Positions 39,207 through 53,483 of a stretch of 64,000 nt of DNA are shown here, one piece after another (position 1 is the first letter of the stretch; the number at the start of each line of letters is the position of its first letter). Below the pieces are notes generated by a model. The model did no database searches, was not told where the DNA came from, and was given only the letters and a program-made list of their open reading frames with translations. The translations under genes and the position numbers were made by a program. The stretch comes from Dicaeum eximium (taxonomy: Eukaryota > Chordata > Aves > Passeriformes > Dicaeidae): the NCBI GenBank assembly GCA_013396995.1, contig VWZP01007922.1, positions 806,001 through 870,000 of the forward strand, read 5' to 3'.

Positions 39207-42200
39207 GCTAGAATTAAGAGAGAGATACACAACTTCAATTCTCTAGTTCTCTTCCTCCCATAGAATTTAATTGTTACACTCCTGCTATTCAGACAAGTCA
39301 CAGAAAATTGAAACTACAGCTTTTGTCTGAGACATACCTGTGGATAAATTTAGTTAATGTAGTTACTGGCTTTCTAATCAATCCTTTGAGACTCCCATGG
39401 ATTCCTACTCACAGGTAACTGGGAGAAAATCAATCTAACACCCACAGAAGTGTTTAAATATAACTAATTTGAAATGTTATAGAGAAAACTTCCACTCTCA
39501 TTCCAGGTCCACAGTCTGACTCCAGTGATACTGACATAGATACTACTGATTTACACTCGTAGAAGCCATAAAGCAGATATTAGTGAATTTACATATTTCT
39601 CTCTGGAGCTTTGGTGTCCTCTTTTTCATTATAATTTTAGTGTCAATACTCTTGTTTTGGGTTTTTTCCCCCCATGTTTGTCTTTATTGAATTATGGCAT
39701 AATTTATTCTTGGGAAAGCAGCCTCATCATTTAAAAGCTGTCTCCAGATTTCATTTGCCTTTTTACTCCTTTGCTTCTGACCAAAATTTTGTTCTTGAAG
39801 GTTAGCTGGAGAGATGGTGACTACCACAGTCCTGAGAATACAGCAAAGCCTCACAGCAGTTCAGCTGGAGAAAACACTTCATCATGAGATCTGGAGCCTT
39901 GTCAGCAGCAATAGCAGCATGGGATAGCGACATGGGCCATTTCAGTGCTTCAGAGAGGTGTGAACTGCTAATGAATGCACACAGAAAGTAAATGTTTCCT
40001 GATTTTGTATGACAGAAAGGAACTGATAAAAAATTCTAATGCAGTTATTAGCCTGCTAGTACATGAGAGGAAGTTTATGAGGCAGAAAGGGATATCTCAA
40101 CATAGCAGCATTTTAATATCTTTAGTGGAAACAGTATTAGCATTGGGTACCATCTTAAAATCTTGGCAAACAGCTTCACTGAGCCCACACCATGCAGGTA
40201 GATTCAAAAATCCTGACACTGCCCTCATGTTCTTGCTGGTGAAGCACAGTGTTCAGGTGAAAGAATGGCCTAACAACATGGACCTCCCCAACATCAACCC
40301 ACACTGGTGGATAAATGGAGGCAATCCTGGATGTACTATAAATCACTCAAAGTTGTTGCTCTCACAGTCTGCAAGTGCAACACTCGTTCACATTATGTTC
40401 ATTTGCAAGATGGAAAATTTGAGACATTTACTTTCAATTTTAACTCTATTCCACTGTAAGCAAAACAAAGATATAAATGCAAAAGAAAACCAATTAGACA
40501 AATGTTATTGTGAGTTGAAAAATCTCTGAATCAAAATTTCGTTATCATTATTCCTTGAGCTAGCAGTGACATGCACAGATTTTAAAGAGTTGTACTGGAT
40601 TTTTGCTATGCATCTTTCAGTAGTGCTTGTAGAAGGCTGATTAGGTGTTCCCTTGAGATTCAGAGAGAATTGAGTGTGTTATTTTGTTTTGGCACCAAAA
40701 TCCTTCATGAGCATTGGGGTTTTAGTTGCTCTCTCATGAAAAATTTTATCTGTTTTTTCTGACTTTCATTGAAGTTGTCACCAAATTGAAAAATTGTCAT
40801 CACTTCAGAGAAATTCTATCATTCCTGAAAAGAGAAGGATATTACAATGCCTCTCCTCAAAGTTAAAATGAGATTTTTGACTTTGTCTTTTGCAAGTTCA
40901 TTAAAGTGCTCTGTAGCTCTAAGCAGGAGTGTTTTTCAGTTCTGAATGCTGATATAGAAAGCTGAAATAATGTCATTATTCAGTTCAGGTCATTATTACA
41001 GTTATCAGTCACTTAATGCTGAACTATGTCTTGAGGATGTTTTATACAGGGTATGCAACTGCCCCTTGCAGAACATTTAAGCCTGTGCTGAATTCTAATC
41101 AGGGTTTCTAATATATTTTTCTATTTTTTTTCTTTTTAGTTGCTGCATGTTCATTTCTCTCCACTTCTCCGCCTTTACATATATATTTTCTCTTCATTAA
41201 CTCTTTCACCTTATCACACTTCTTTATAAAACACATCCACTGTCTCTTAGAGGGCTTTTGCACTTTCATCCTTCTCTTACATGGACTGTCTCCTGTTCCC
41301 TGCATGTCTCTTCTTTGCTTTGTAATCACAGAAATGAGAAGGGAAGCAGACTGGCACAGCTGGAGCTGTACCTAGAGCAGGCCAGGCTTCAGTGCACAGA
41401 GATTGCTCTGTCTCTGGTACTTCCAGAGTCCTGGGAACTTCCTCATCTACGCAACCCGAAAGTTTGGCCCCGTGCTCCACTGTCCCTGCTCCTCGCCCTG
41501 CCTGCCTGCAGACTCCAACCACACTCTCCCTACTGCATCCTCAATCTTCCATTCACCAGGCTGTGCATAAGGACATGCTCATAAATCTCATACTAGCAAA
41601 GAGGCCCCACCCAGTTTGATATTTTCTTCAAAACACACATCTCCCAAAATCAGAGGAATATATCACACTTGTATCTTGATAATGTAAGGTTTGCTTTTTT
41701 TTTTTTTTATTGGAGAATAACATTGGACTCTCATCCACTCTAATTTAAAAGAATTGGTCCCTGAGGCATGTTACTATTATGGTTTTTTAAAATTCATTAT
41801 TTTTAGGACTCTTATGATTTTCAAGGGCATAACTCATCATTATATGATGCCTGGAATTAACAATACCAAGTGACAGTAAAAACAAGGCTCCATCATAGTA
41901 TAAGCCCTTAGGCAATACAGTAGCAATAAAACAAACACTATCTTACTGCTAAGAAGCTATTTCTAGGTCCCTCTGGGTGCCAGCAGGACTTAAGCAGAGC
42001 ATAAAAAGAAGTGAATTTCACAATGCATCTGAGTGTTTGTGATAAAGCAGCACAGCTTCTGAGGAATTAATTCTACTCACAGGGAGAAGCTTCCACATCC
42101 ACTGTACAGCAGAATTATCTAATGCACAGTTTTACAGGGCAAGTTTCCATGCAGTGTCTACACCTTTCCTGTCATTATTGTGACTACAAGCTATTCTCTC

Positions 42201-45200
42201 CCCCCAAAAATAGAGTAGTGCTTTGTATAACATTATGGAAGGTGAATTGTAATAGAAAACAGTTTTGTTGCTGGATAAACTAAGTATCATTTTGAGCTCT
42301 TACAATTTTAGTTAAAATCTCATAAACACATATATGTTTCGCTAGGATAAAGAAATGCAATTTAGCTACTGAAGTGCCAATTAACCAAAATTCTGTGCTG
42401 GTGCTACTGATGTAAATCAGGCTACTAGATAGGCAGTGCAAACGAAGATGCAGAATTGGTTGCAGCCATTAAGCTGTTGATAATTGAGATGAAATGGAAG
42501 GCAACACACCAAATTTAACACTGTCTGTATAGAGAGTTTAGCAGTCTTTTCCCATTGCAAGAATTTATGGACCGTGCAGTGATAGCACGAGTGCAAACAC
42601 GGCAGTGTAATAGCATGACACACTGTAATGCTTTATCCTTTACTGTAAAACAATTGGGAAATATGGAGGTGATGCAACATTACCTCCCAGATTTTCCAAT
42701 GAACCTTTCCATTCTGCTGTTTCTCATGGGACTGCTGAAGCTGACAACAATGGAAGACTTCCCAGGGAAATCTGATCACAGGGAAGGGATCATATTATAG
42801 TTACTAATAAAAGCACCTCAAGAGTCCAGATTTCCACAGGGGAATCTCCATGAAGCACTATTTACTCCTCCAACAGTTTGTAGATGGCTTGCCTTTCAGG
42901 AGCACATCAGAGAAAAAAATACCTAAATAACACGTAGAGAAATAAAGATACCTGAAATTTAATTCAAGGAAGTTAATAAGTCAGATGAAGAAAGGCAGAA
43001 CACAGCTGAAGAAAACTGTTAGGGAAGAAGTTACTTAGGTTGCATCTCAGAGAGATTTTAACATCTGAAAGGCTTTAACAGCTGAAAGGCAGTGCTTCCC
43101 CTGACTTGTGTTTGAGAGCTGTGAAATTTCTAGTATACCTAGGGCCTAAACACAGTCAGTATTTAATTTTAAACAAGAAATCAAAAGCATTCACCATACA
43201 GGAAAGTCCCCTGTATGCCATCATAACAGTTTGAAGTACAGCTTTCTCCCTCCCCCACTGAAACCTTCCCATTTCATATCAACAATATTAAGGTTTGCTT
43301 TGATGGTAGCATGAAAATGAGTGAGCAGACCAGTAGTCTTGGTTGATATTTTAGGTGTTCCTGGATGCCTAAACATAGCTGTTCCCTGGCTAAGGTGTAT
43401 GAAGTTAGGTCCTTCCTAACCATTACTGAAGTTAGGTAAGGTGTCTGAGGATGAGATAAGGAGGTAAGAAAAGCCATGAGCTCTCAGTATCTCTAGCTGA
43501 AGCTATGCAATTCTGCATAAAACTGTTGGGTCAGACAGAGAAAGATAATATAACTTATGAAGCTTAGGAGACTAGTCAGAAACTAAAGATAAGAATAGGA
43601 AACCTAAATCTATTATCTGTTCTAATAAAGAAGGCCCTTTGTCAGAAAATTATTCTGGCAAAAGCTGAGGTTTTAAGGATTTTAGGCTGTAAATGAGAAG
43701 GTCTTTAGCAAATCACCATTTTCATGGTAGTGCCTGTACGCTCATATCAATGCACTTCTGCAATAATTTCCCATAAGTGCTTCTGTGATTGAATTTCCCT
43801 GAAATTAATATTAATGCAAAATATATGTATTAGCCTGCATATCTGAAGGCTTGCACAAAAAAAAAAAAAAAGAAGATTACAATTCACTTTCTGCAAGCAT
43901 TTGAAATATCTGAAATAAATTACAATCAGCCTATCATAAAGTGAGAGCCCTGCCACGCGATTCTTACGATCAGACACATGAAAGTGATACATACTCTTCT
44001 GAATTGCAAACTGGCAAAAGCCAAATGGTTGAACTGCAGAGAAACACAGGACAGTCAAGAAAGCTCTCCAATCAAACAGGATTTTTAATGTAATTTATTC
44101 ATATTAATTTGTTATGTATTATGATGCTCATCTTTCAACAAGAATTTTTAAAGAGTAAAATTATCTTTGTGAAAAAATTAATTGGACTTTGCCAGGAGCC
44201 TGCCCCACCACTTCTTCTGTGCTCCTCCTGGGCAGAAGTAGAAGAACTGAAAATATTGAAGTGCTCATTCAACAGGCTAATGAGACTTTTTAATAAAAAA
44301 GGATGCTTTTTTCTCTGTTAGGTGTGTTGCCAAGGAGAGATGTAAGCAGGACCCTCAAGGTTTATGAAATGTCTATAGTTTAAGAATAAGGATTTAGGGT
44401 AGTAGATGGCTGAGTCTGAATGAAATAGTACTCAGAAAACTGAGGACCATGTACCTTTGAGATGCTTGATTTTTCCCTCTCCTCTCAAGATTCAATTTTG
44501 AGGTAGGAGTAAACAAATTTCCATATAACCTTTCCCATAGCTTACTGTTAAACATCAGGTGCTCAGCATTAGGAACCAGAATCCAGGATAATCACCAAGA
44601 AAAAAGGCTTCAAAATCATGATGTTTGTTTATATTTTAAATACATGATCTCCCAATCCAAGTCTGAGTCCTTATAGGCAAATCTTCAGCTTTTCTAAATG
44701 AGAAAATTCCTCTACACCAGAATCTCATGGGAAAGATTGATTTGTCAGTTGTTTGCTTATATTGCATGTTTCTGGGAGCAGGCAGCAGCCTTAAGAAGAA
44801 AAGTTAAATGTCAGTGACACAATAGCTGAATAGCTTGTTCACATAAACTAGGAATAAGGATAGAAGAAATAGAGGAAAAGGTTTACAGTAAAAACTTGAA
44901 GTAAGCAAGACTGAAAGATCCCTGAAGTATTAAAATGTACTATGAACACCATGTACTATGAAACTTGGTGTCAAGGGAGAATTTAATATCAGGAAACCAA
45001 ATATAAATCATTTGGTATAAAGAAAGTGTGGTTAGGAGGGACACAGATATCATCCACAGCTGTGCCTGAATTTTGTTTGTTCCTCTATTTACCTCTGAAA
45101 TCAATAATGCCTGCTCTGTGTGGGCAATAACTTCTAGGTACTAAACTCTTCCACCAGCAGCAGAGATGGCAGCATTCAAAGAAAATAGTGATGAAATAGA

Positions 45201-46654
45201 AAGAGCTGACACGTGGGCACCAGAACAGATACTGTGATTTCCCTTAATGTCTTTTGTAGAGATACCCAAAATAAGATTTAATAAGCATGTGGGTTTTCTC
45301 ACTTTGCTGGGGTGCGAGTCCTGTGTCTAAGGAGAGTCTACAAACAGGCAGTAATGCACTTGTAGCTCAGACCTATTGAAATCAAACTTTGAATGGGTAT
45401 TCCCCATGGAATACAGTCTGACCTGAGCCTCATTCTCTGAGGGTGGCCCATCTTCTTCTGAGCCTTGCATTGAACTACATAGTGCAGTGCTGGGTGACCC
45501 TCCAGAGCAACGGTGGCAGGACCTCAGGAGGAAAATACATTTCTTCTTAAAAAGCCTGTAGGTTACTTTTGAAGTAAGGAAGAAGGAAGAAAAACCTTTA
45601 ATGACTCAAAAAACTGTGCACAAAAGACTTGTGATGGAAAAATGGCTGACATAATTCCTGAAACTAACAGAAAATCTCTTCGAGAAGTCAAATATTTCTT
45701 TGTACATCAAGTTCTTTTGTCTTGAATGAAGAAGGTACATATGCTGAAAGCAGAGGGATAAACTTTAAGATCCCAAAAGAACAATACGAGAGAATCTGAA
45801 TATATTTGAAGCTTTCCTTAAAAGGTGACCTGGAATATGAGATGTCATCTCATTGATCCAACAGTGAAAACTCCTTTTATACTTTTCTCCTTCCCTTCTC
45901 TTGAATCACGCCCCTGATGCCTTAAATCAGTTACTCTTGCCTTCACAGGAAAATTCAGATTTGTGTATACTTGGAATTCTGCATGAGCCTGGATTTTATG
46001 AGACATAAATGCTCTAAATTTTTAACATATGTTCAGCTAACCTTTGTTAGCTGAAAATGCTCAGAATATTAACAGAGAGGAATTGATAAAAAGAAAAAAT
46101 GGGCTATAGACACTTCTGAATTTGTTACCTCAATCTAGAACAGTGGGATAAAAGAATTTTGGTCTTCTTTGTTTTAAAAGTACAGAGTCTGATGGTAAAA
46201 AAATCACTTTGTTTTCTATGTTCTTATCAAGCAGATATAGAAATGATGATGAGCTTGTTGCAATATATCCTTGCATATCTCTGCTCAGTAATAGGATCAG
46301 TCTAGGGAAAGGGAGAGGAAGGAGGGCAAGACAAAGCCTGCAACTATTTATGCAGATCAGGTGATTTCTTTTAAAGCAAAGACTCAAGCAGTCACACATC
46401 GTGAATAGAAACTGAATGAACTGAAGCCTAAATAAATAAAATTAATAAAACCCAAACAATAAATTACAAAGAAATAGAATTAAGTAGATGGGACATGGGC
46501 AAATACACTGAATAAACTATGTAAAAACATAGGACACAGAGGACACATAAAGAAAGTGATATTAAAGAGGAAGAGAAGAAAAGGCAGACTGTTTTAAAAT
46601 TGATAGGTATGTATAACAAACCCCATTAAGATTTTATGGAGCTTCACAAGAGAG

Positions 46655-46672
46655 CCCAGTTCTTGAACTGGG
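46655..46672. repeat. 18-base inverted repeat, 8-bp arms
   Basis: CCCAGTTC is followed after two T by its exact reverse complement GAACTGGG. It is too short to be a structured RNA gene and may be chance. Confidence 0.6.
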
Positions 46673-47088
46673 ATGTTCATCACCCCTGCAATGTGCAGGA
46701 GCAGCTATTCTGACCAAGTAAGTTTGATATAGTATTGGCCATTAGGATAAGACTGCTTGAATTTGTGTTTTAAAAATCCTCATTAATTATCACATGACAG
46801 TAGTGATCTCAGCACAAGAGCTGGACTAGCAGGAGAAATAGCTCAGAGGGCTATATTGAAAATGCATGCTGTTGTAATACCCACCAAGAAATGGTCTTAC
46901 ATGTAACAAACAAAAATGTCATTTTAATAACTTGGGAAATGAATACAGTTAATGTGTGAACTTAGGGCTCCTTTAGATGATAATAACCTGTTTACTGAGG
47001 ATAAAGATGTTTAAGAAGATACCTGCTTAAGAAGTGCTGTTCACGTTTGTTTAATGCTTAAAACACCCGATAAAAACATTCTGGTGGG

Positions 47089-47112
47089 AAAAAAAAAAAA
47101 AGAAAAAAAAAA
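47089..47112. repeat. A-rich homopolymer tract
   Basis: Thirteen A, one G, then ten A. No retroposon body is recognised upstream, so it is listed only as a low-complexity tract. Confidence 0.85.
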
Positions 47113-49411
47113 TTAGATTCAAGAGCAGAAAACACACACAAAAAAAGAAGAGACAGATTCCATTTTAACATTCAAGAAAATCAAATATTTTAACTTTAAA
47201 ACTCAGCAAGTCAGAGAGTCTTCATCTTTTTGTGGTATGCTTCCTCTCCCCTCTACAATGGATGCTTAACTACTGCTGTGTTTAAAGTATCTAAAATAGG
47301 ATGTCTTGACATATCAGGTTTAATCTCTCTAAAATGAAAATTTTGTGATATTTTCAGATGATTTTCTAAGCCTGTATGGAGGTTTTGGAAGAAAATTTTG
47401 GAAAAGAAGAATTCATTTCCAGTTGTTTTAATTCTTACCTAATACACTGTTAAGCTATTTTCTTAACGTGAAAGGTTTTCCATTTTAGAGAAGTTCCTTG
47501 CCTTTTATTTCCCAAGGCTGCATGACCAAGAGCTATCATGCCAACAGATGTAGTTCATTGTGGGTGCATAGAGATCATTTTGGGTTCACTTGGCTACAGA
47601 AGAGCCTCTGAAGCTGAAGCTAGAATGTTGTAAGGAGTTACTTTGGAACCATTGTTTACTTCGGACTAAATAATTCAAGACAATATTTTTTCCTAACAAT
47701 ATATTTCTGAAGATGTAGATCAGTTAAAAGAAAGGAGTCAATGCACTGGATATTAACACACAACATTTTAATGTAGGTTATATTTATTTGGAAGGTCAAT
47801 TCCTTACTAGTTGAAATGTTAACATATAAATATTAAGCAAGAGCCTTCAAGGGTAATACTATAATTTCTGATTAAAACAGTGTTATGAATGTGCTTTAAT
47901 ATTACCTACAATGTGTGGTTCCTATAGCTCGAAGATCTGACTCTTCTAAGAAAATTATCGTCAGTAAAGTCCAAGGCAGTGCTGCATATAAATTTAATTA
48001 TTTAAAATGCCACACTTAATGAGAAAAAGGTTATTCTACAGAATTTAGACTGAGTGCATGTATTGGCTTAAGCAACTGACAAACCTTTTCTAACCTTACA
48101 ATAATTTCTTAGTATTAAGAGTATTCTTAACATTCTCTGCAAAACATTCCTCCTCACTGTTATTTCAATGAATTGAAAATGCAGATGTGGATCAGAAGTA
48201 AATCAGAAACCCGTGTGTTTCTCTCTCTTCTTCTAGAGGGCCTCCAAAAACCCTTCATGAAAGTAGGAATACATGTGGTGAGCAGGAGGAGGAGATAAAA
48301 CTGTACTCCCCATTGTTTATGAGATGACCTAGGGACTCTCTAACAAAGACTGGATTTGCAGGACAGAAGAGTGTTAAAAGAAAACACAGAGCTACTTAAC
48401 TTTTAGCAGCCTGATTATTGGCTTGATAGAAAGCTTGACATGCAGAAGAGCCTGGCCCTGCAGTCCCTGACACCAGCACAGCTCTATAGTAATATCATGC
48501 CATGATGAAGATTAATGTCTTTAGATTAACTCATGTGTTTAGCCAATGCTGTGCATGGAGTGCTCAGCAGATACGCCTCCACCCAGGGATATAGCTCCAG
48601 GAGACATCTAGTTTGTTACAGGCCACTTGGATTTTTATGATTCATGCATGCTTTCTAAGACAGGAGGAGGTAATTGGATCAGTAAAATGGCCAGAGAAAG
48701 AGGTACACAGTCCCTTTCCCTTTTCCAGATGAAAAAATCCCTTTCTGGCATTGGAATTAATTTGTGTATCAAGAAGCAAAGGAGCCCAGAAATGCTCTTA
48801 GGCTATGAACCAATTTGACTTTTGGGAGCAGAGACTGTCACTGCATACAAATGTGAGAACATCATGAAAACACTGACTACCCTCCTGTCTCTAAAACCCC
48901 TGTACATAGATAAAGGCTTAACCAGTTGCTTCAAAGCCTCTGGCTGATTTTAGCCAGACAATAAGACAACTCAATAACAGAGCTGGGATCTGCCATAATG
49001 GATATTAAACCAGGTGGCAGACAGAACCAGGTGGCCAGACCTTGAACTGGGCACTAGGAACATGTCTTCAAGCTTGTTGGATCCTGCCCACAATCACATA
49101 AGACCTAGATTGCTATCCAAATGGCTTCCTCATAGTAGCACTACATGTGCATTTTGAAGGAGACAAGGAGAAATTGTAATCTCTGTGTAGCTAGATAAAT
49201 GCACAAGTTTATGTAACATATGGCATCTGCTTGATCTTCATGCACAGCTCAGTCCTGGCATCCATGAGACTTGCTCTGAGGCACAGGAAACCAAACAGCA
49301 GGAAAAGATAGGCAGAGTAATGCTCTACCCTGCCTCCCTGCCCAAGTGATTGCAAAATTAGAGCTTATTCTTCTATTTCCCTTGATACCTTTGTTGGTGC
49401 CCCTCTATGTG

Positions 49412-49756
49412 CTGCCTATCAATACTTAAAGGGGTCTCACTAGAAAGATGGGAACAGACTTTCCAGCAGAGTCTGTTGTGATAGGACAAGGAGTAATGGG
49501 GCTAAAGGTAAAAGAGGGTAGATTCAGACTAAATGTAAGGAAGATACTTTCTGTGATGAAGGTGAAAACACTGACCAGGTTGTCCTGTGAGAAGGGGTAG
49601 ATACCTCATCCCTGGAAATGTCCAAGGCCAGGCTGGATGGGTCTCTGAGCAACCTGATCTAGTTGAAGATGTCCCTGCTCATTGCAGAGACTTTGGACTA
49701 GGTGACCTCTAAAGGTACCTTCCAACCCAAACCATTCTATGATTCTTTGATTCTAT
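49412..49756 (+). mobile_element. CR1 LINE 3' end, about 345 bp
   Basis: The plus strand follows the end of CR1 in order: a 'caatacttaaaggggtctc' block, 'gtgataggacaaggagtaat', 'agagggtagattcagactaa' and 'gtaaggaagatactttctgt', then 'ccaaggccaggctggatggg', 'gagcaacctgatctagttga', 'ggtaccttccaacccaaacc' and the terminal octamer repeats 'attctatgattctttgattc'. It is 5'-truncated, with intact 3' termini, and is the best-preserved CR1 3' UTR in the window. It carries the last remains of ORF2 but no usable frame. The terminal octamers are the avian-type signature that supports the organism call. Confidence 0.93.
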
Positions 49757-52700
49757 TTCTCAGATGTCCTTAGTAGCAGTGCATGGAAAATAGATGAACT
49801 TTAATACTATTGCCTTTACATGAATTATTGATCCCCTTGATGATGCATTTCACACTGGAAAACAGATTCCTAACACTCCCACAGAGCAAATGGTCATATC
49901 TTGAAGCTATATTTTGGTATCTACAACTGCAATATTTACACCTCTAGGCATCATTCCTAGTTCCAGTGGAAAATAAAGATATATTTCTGAAAATCTTACT
50001 GATACTGAAGTATCTTGAGATACTTGTTTTTTCTGGGGCAACAAACATTACCCCTCTTTCCTCCAGTACACAATTAGCAAACTTTAGTGCCAGTAGTTGA
50101 CAAGGAACACAACCTTGGAAATAGATGGCCTGCTTATTGTTCTGTTGCTTTCCTCCTAGTCAGGTTAATTTGGCCCAGATGTCTTTTTAAGAACTCCTTT
50201 GAGAGGTGCCTGCTCTTGTGCTCAACCTGCAAGAGTTTTTTGAGAAAGGGAAAAGGCTGGGATAAGCTGTGCATAGGAAGATATTTAAGAAAAAAAGGAC
50301 AATTAAAAAAAATATTTAAAATTCCTATGTTTTCTATAGCACTATGCAGGGTTCAGAGGAGGGCTAAAATTCATTCATGTTCCTCCAGTCATGTGCTCTT
50401 TCATGTGGTCACTTCCCCTCGCTATCTCAGAGTTCCCCAAAGAAAACATATCCTCATATAGTGGACAGCTGGGTGGGAACCAATCATTTTTGTGGGTATA
50501 AATTCATAAGTGAGGAACAGCAAGATAGGTGGTGATAAAACATGTATACAAGCGAGAATGTTTATGAAGGCAGTATGCTCAGATTACTTAACCTTGTAAG
50601 ACAAAATTCAGATTGAAAAAAGGTGGTAGGCAGGGGAAAATGTGTCCATGTATTACAGCATTCTCTCAATCTAAGAAGTGCAATAAATTAAGAACAAACC
50701 TTCCAAACACCTTTATCAGACACTGAGCTGCATTTTTAAAGTGATTGATAAACAATTACAAAGCTGCTGTCACACCTCTAGCATCATAATTCAATATGTG
50801 TACTAGAGTACTGTTTAAATCACTTATTCATGTCAGGAAAAATAAATGTCTCGATTCTCATAAGGCACTGAGTTTCCCTCCCTAGTTCATTTCTACCTAG
50901 ACTATTCTCCCTCAGCTGTTTGAGCACTGGCTAACAAACCAACAAAGTTCCTCACAAGCTAGAAAGGAATGGCTGGAAATCTCTGGGCGTGTGGTGCAGG
51001 GGGGCAACTTAATTGCTAATTCACAGGTGCCAAATGCCCCAGGGAAACCCTGGCCACTGAAGTGACTTTAGAACCAGCCACCTGATGAAAATATTGACAA
51101 CTTCTTTCAGAGAAGCATGCAAAGAAACATGACATTTTGGCACTAATATTTAGTGCTCAACAGCAGCTGGTAAATTGCTCTCATCTGATTTGGCTGGCTG
51201 CTTCACATTGGAAATCAATAGCAAATTGGAGATATTTCACTTCATTTGTTAGGTGCAATATGAAAAAAAAAAAAACAAAACAACACCACCATTGAAGTCA
51301 GCGCTTGCATAAGACCCTCAATAGCAAATTGGAGATATTTCACTCCATTTGTTAGATGCAATATTAAAAAAACCAAAAAACCACCACCATTGAAGTCAGA
51401 GCTTGCATAAGACCCTCATTTGAATGTGGGTGCTCTCTCAAAAGTCAAGTTACAGCCTAAACACTACATGTCTGTAATTCACATCTAGCTGCTACAATAG
51501 GTGCAGAAGTAATTCAGTCATCCAGAGTGTGGCTGCTGCTTTAATTCTGGAAACTACTGGGCAAATTAGTGGCATTAGTTTGTTAACATGTTTTCAGGTT
51601 AAAGTACATCATAGCCTGGCTAGCACACAAATGATGCATCAAATTGGTGCCCTTGATGCAGCACCAACAAAAAGACGACACCAAAAACATGCCGAGCCTG
51701 AGCTGTCAAAAGTCCTAGGGAAATGCATTCTATGGTAAAGGACACATGGGACCCTAATACTCTTTGAACAAATTTACCCTGAGCTCAGAAAAGCTAGTGT
51801 TTGAACCTGGTAAAAAGAGAGTGTTTGAGGCTGAGTGATGGGGGTTCCTCTTTCAAGTTAGGAAAAAAACCAAACCTAGTAGAGCTGTTTGATAGAAGAA
51901 AATTGATCTTATCAAAGCCCTATGAACTATCTTCCCAAAGTTCAGAAGACCACGGTTTTGATGGCTGCCTTACCACAGAATTTTTGCATCTGCACTACTC
52001 CAGAATATTGTGAATGGAAAAGAATAGGTTTCACTACCAACTTCTGCTCAAAGAGCCAAAGAAATTTTTTCTTCCACTCAGGAATAAGAAAACTGTAGGA
52101 GGAAATTATATTGTCCAAAGCTGGTGTATCGAATACTTCATCAAGTTAAATCCTACTCTAAGCAGGAGGCTTGGAGTCATGGCTGAAGTTCTTCTCAATC
52201 TCCAGCTACTTTGCTATTTGATTGACTCCTAGACACTTTGTGCCAAAATAGTCAGGATTTAAAATTTGTGCTCACCTTTAATGCCACAATTGTCTTGGAT
52301 ATTAGATGGGAAGGGCTACATCTGATTTGTCTTGATCTCAAGATATGAATGCCCACTATGAATTCCTTTAATGAGATTAAAGCCCGCCCTGCTTAGCCCT
52401 TATGCCTGTCCTTCATTTCTTTATAGAACTATTTTCCTGCAGAATTATCAAACTTACAAAGGTCTGAAACTTAGATAAAAACAACTAATCCAAATTATTA
52501 GGGACATCAGACCCATCTATTTCAGAGTGCTCTGAGAAGTCCCTCAGATCTTAGGGAAGTGAAAACGGTGAAAGGCCACTGTGGTGACCAAAGACCAGGA
52601 TGGACAGCAAGAAAATGAGCTGGCATGCTGAAGACTGTCAGTTAACTCAAGATTCAAACTGCATTATTGTGGTGCAAAGATTTTATCAGTTGGAATAGCC

Positions 52701-53483
52701 TTATCTTGAGTTCTGTTTGCATTTCAATGAAAACTGATTTCAAAAACAGATGCAGACTGTTTTTCAGTGAGTTTGTATAATAGGTTGTCTGTTTCCTTTC
52801 TCTTGGTGCCTCATATTTTTCAAAGATAAATGTATTAAAACTTCCCTGAAAAAAGCAAAAGAGATATGGGAATAGATCAAAGGCTTGAATGAAGCTGGCT
52901 GTAATTTTTTTTTCATGTTCAATTGCCATAAAATATACTGGATGTCAGGTTGCCCATTTTATTTATGTCCTGACCTGTTATTAAAAATATAAGATTAACA
53001 CCAGCATTGGGTAAAATAATATGTGGGTGTGCATTCAGTAAGTATAACTAATCAAACAAAGGGTTCAAAGGAGCCCTTATCTTTTCACATTTTGATCACT
53101 ATTGGTGTTCTGAGCCAACTCTGTTGTCAAAACTCATGGATTGCAGTCCTTCAGGTGACTAGGCAACCTCTGAGACACTGGATCTATTTTATCAGGGCAC
53201 TTATCTAATATTTTTACCTGCACATTTACATTCCTCACAGTGCTTCTTTTTAGAGCTCTCTTCTGAGTCTGAGCATATCTTCAGAGTACAGCTTGTATGC
53301 CTGAGCAGAGCCTTTGTGCACTTTGTGCATATTTTGGTAAACACAATTAGAGTGGATTTTCAAAACTAATTTGAAATTATTTGTTTTCAGCATAAGAAAC
53401 CATAAAATGGTCCTGTTCTGTTGGCTGAAAGGAGACAAAACCAAAGAATGACTGGAATCTAAACTGGAAAACACACAGACTTG
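49757..53483. other. Unique DNA with a tandem duplication, no gene seen
   Basis: No exon is recognised. The 124-codon frame at 50087-50461 and the 70 to 72-codon frames at 51801-52232 carry no known motif. The stretch 50930-51240 is repeat-free, contains CTTAATTGCTAATTCACAGGTG-like homeodomain and E-box words, and looks constrained by eye. It borders the tandem duplication at 51215-51415. Confidence 0.5.
51215..51415. repeat. Tandem duplication of a ~100-bp unit
   Basis: A unit beginning 'tcaatagcaaattggagata' and ending 'gcttgcataagaccc' occupies 51215-51317 (103 bp) and is repeated at 51318-51415 (98 bp). Outside an internal A-rich tract the copies differ by about four substitutions. The internal tract differs in length and composition (a run of 13 A followed by CAAAAC words in copy one; AAAAAAACC-type words in copy two). 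The junction is seamless. The event is therefore older than the exact triplication at 53.5 kb. Confidence 0.93.

Larger units (their letters stand above)
38421..49411. other. Unique AT-rich DNA, no gene seen
   Basis: The longest open frame of this interval, 184 codons at 39975-40529 plus, shows no domain, no signal or membrane pattern and no clear splice context. A short (AAAT)n repeat lies at 39185-39206, a T run at 41695-41708 and A runs near 43859-43873 and at 47089-47112. A GC-richer patch with CpG sits at 41340-41530. The stretches 38880-39000 and 42420-42690 are repeat-free and motif-rich and might be conserved noncoding elements. Confidence 0.5.
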
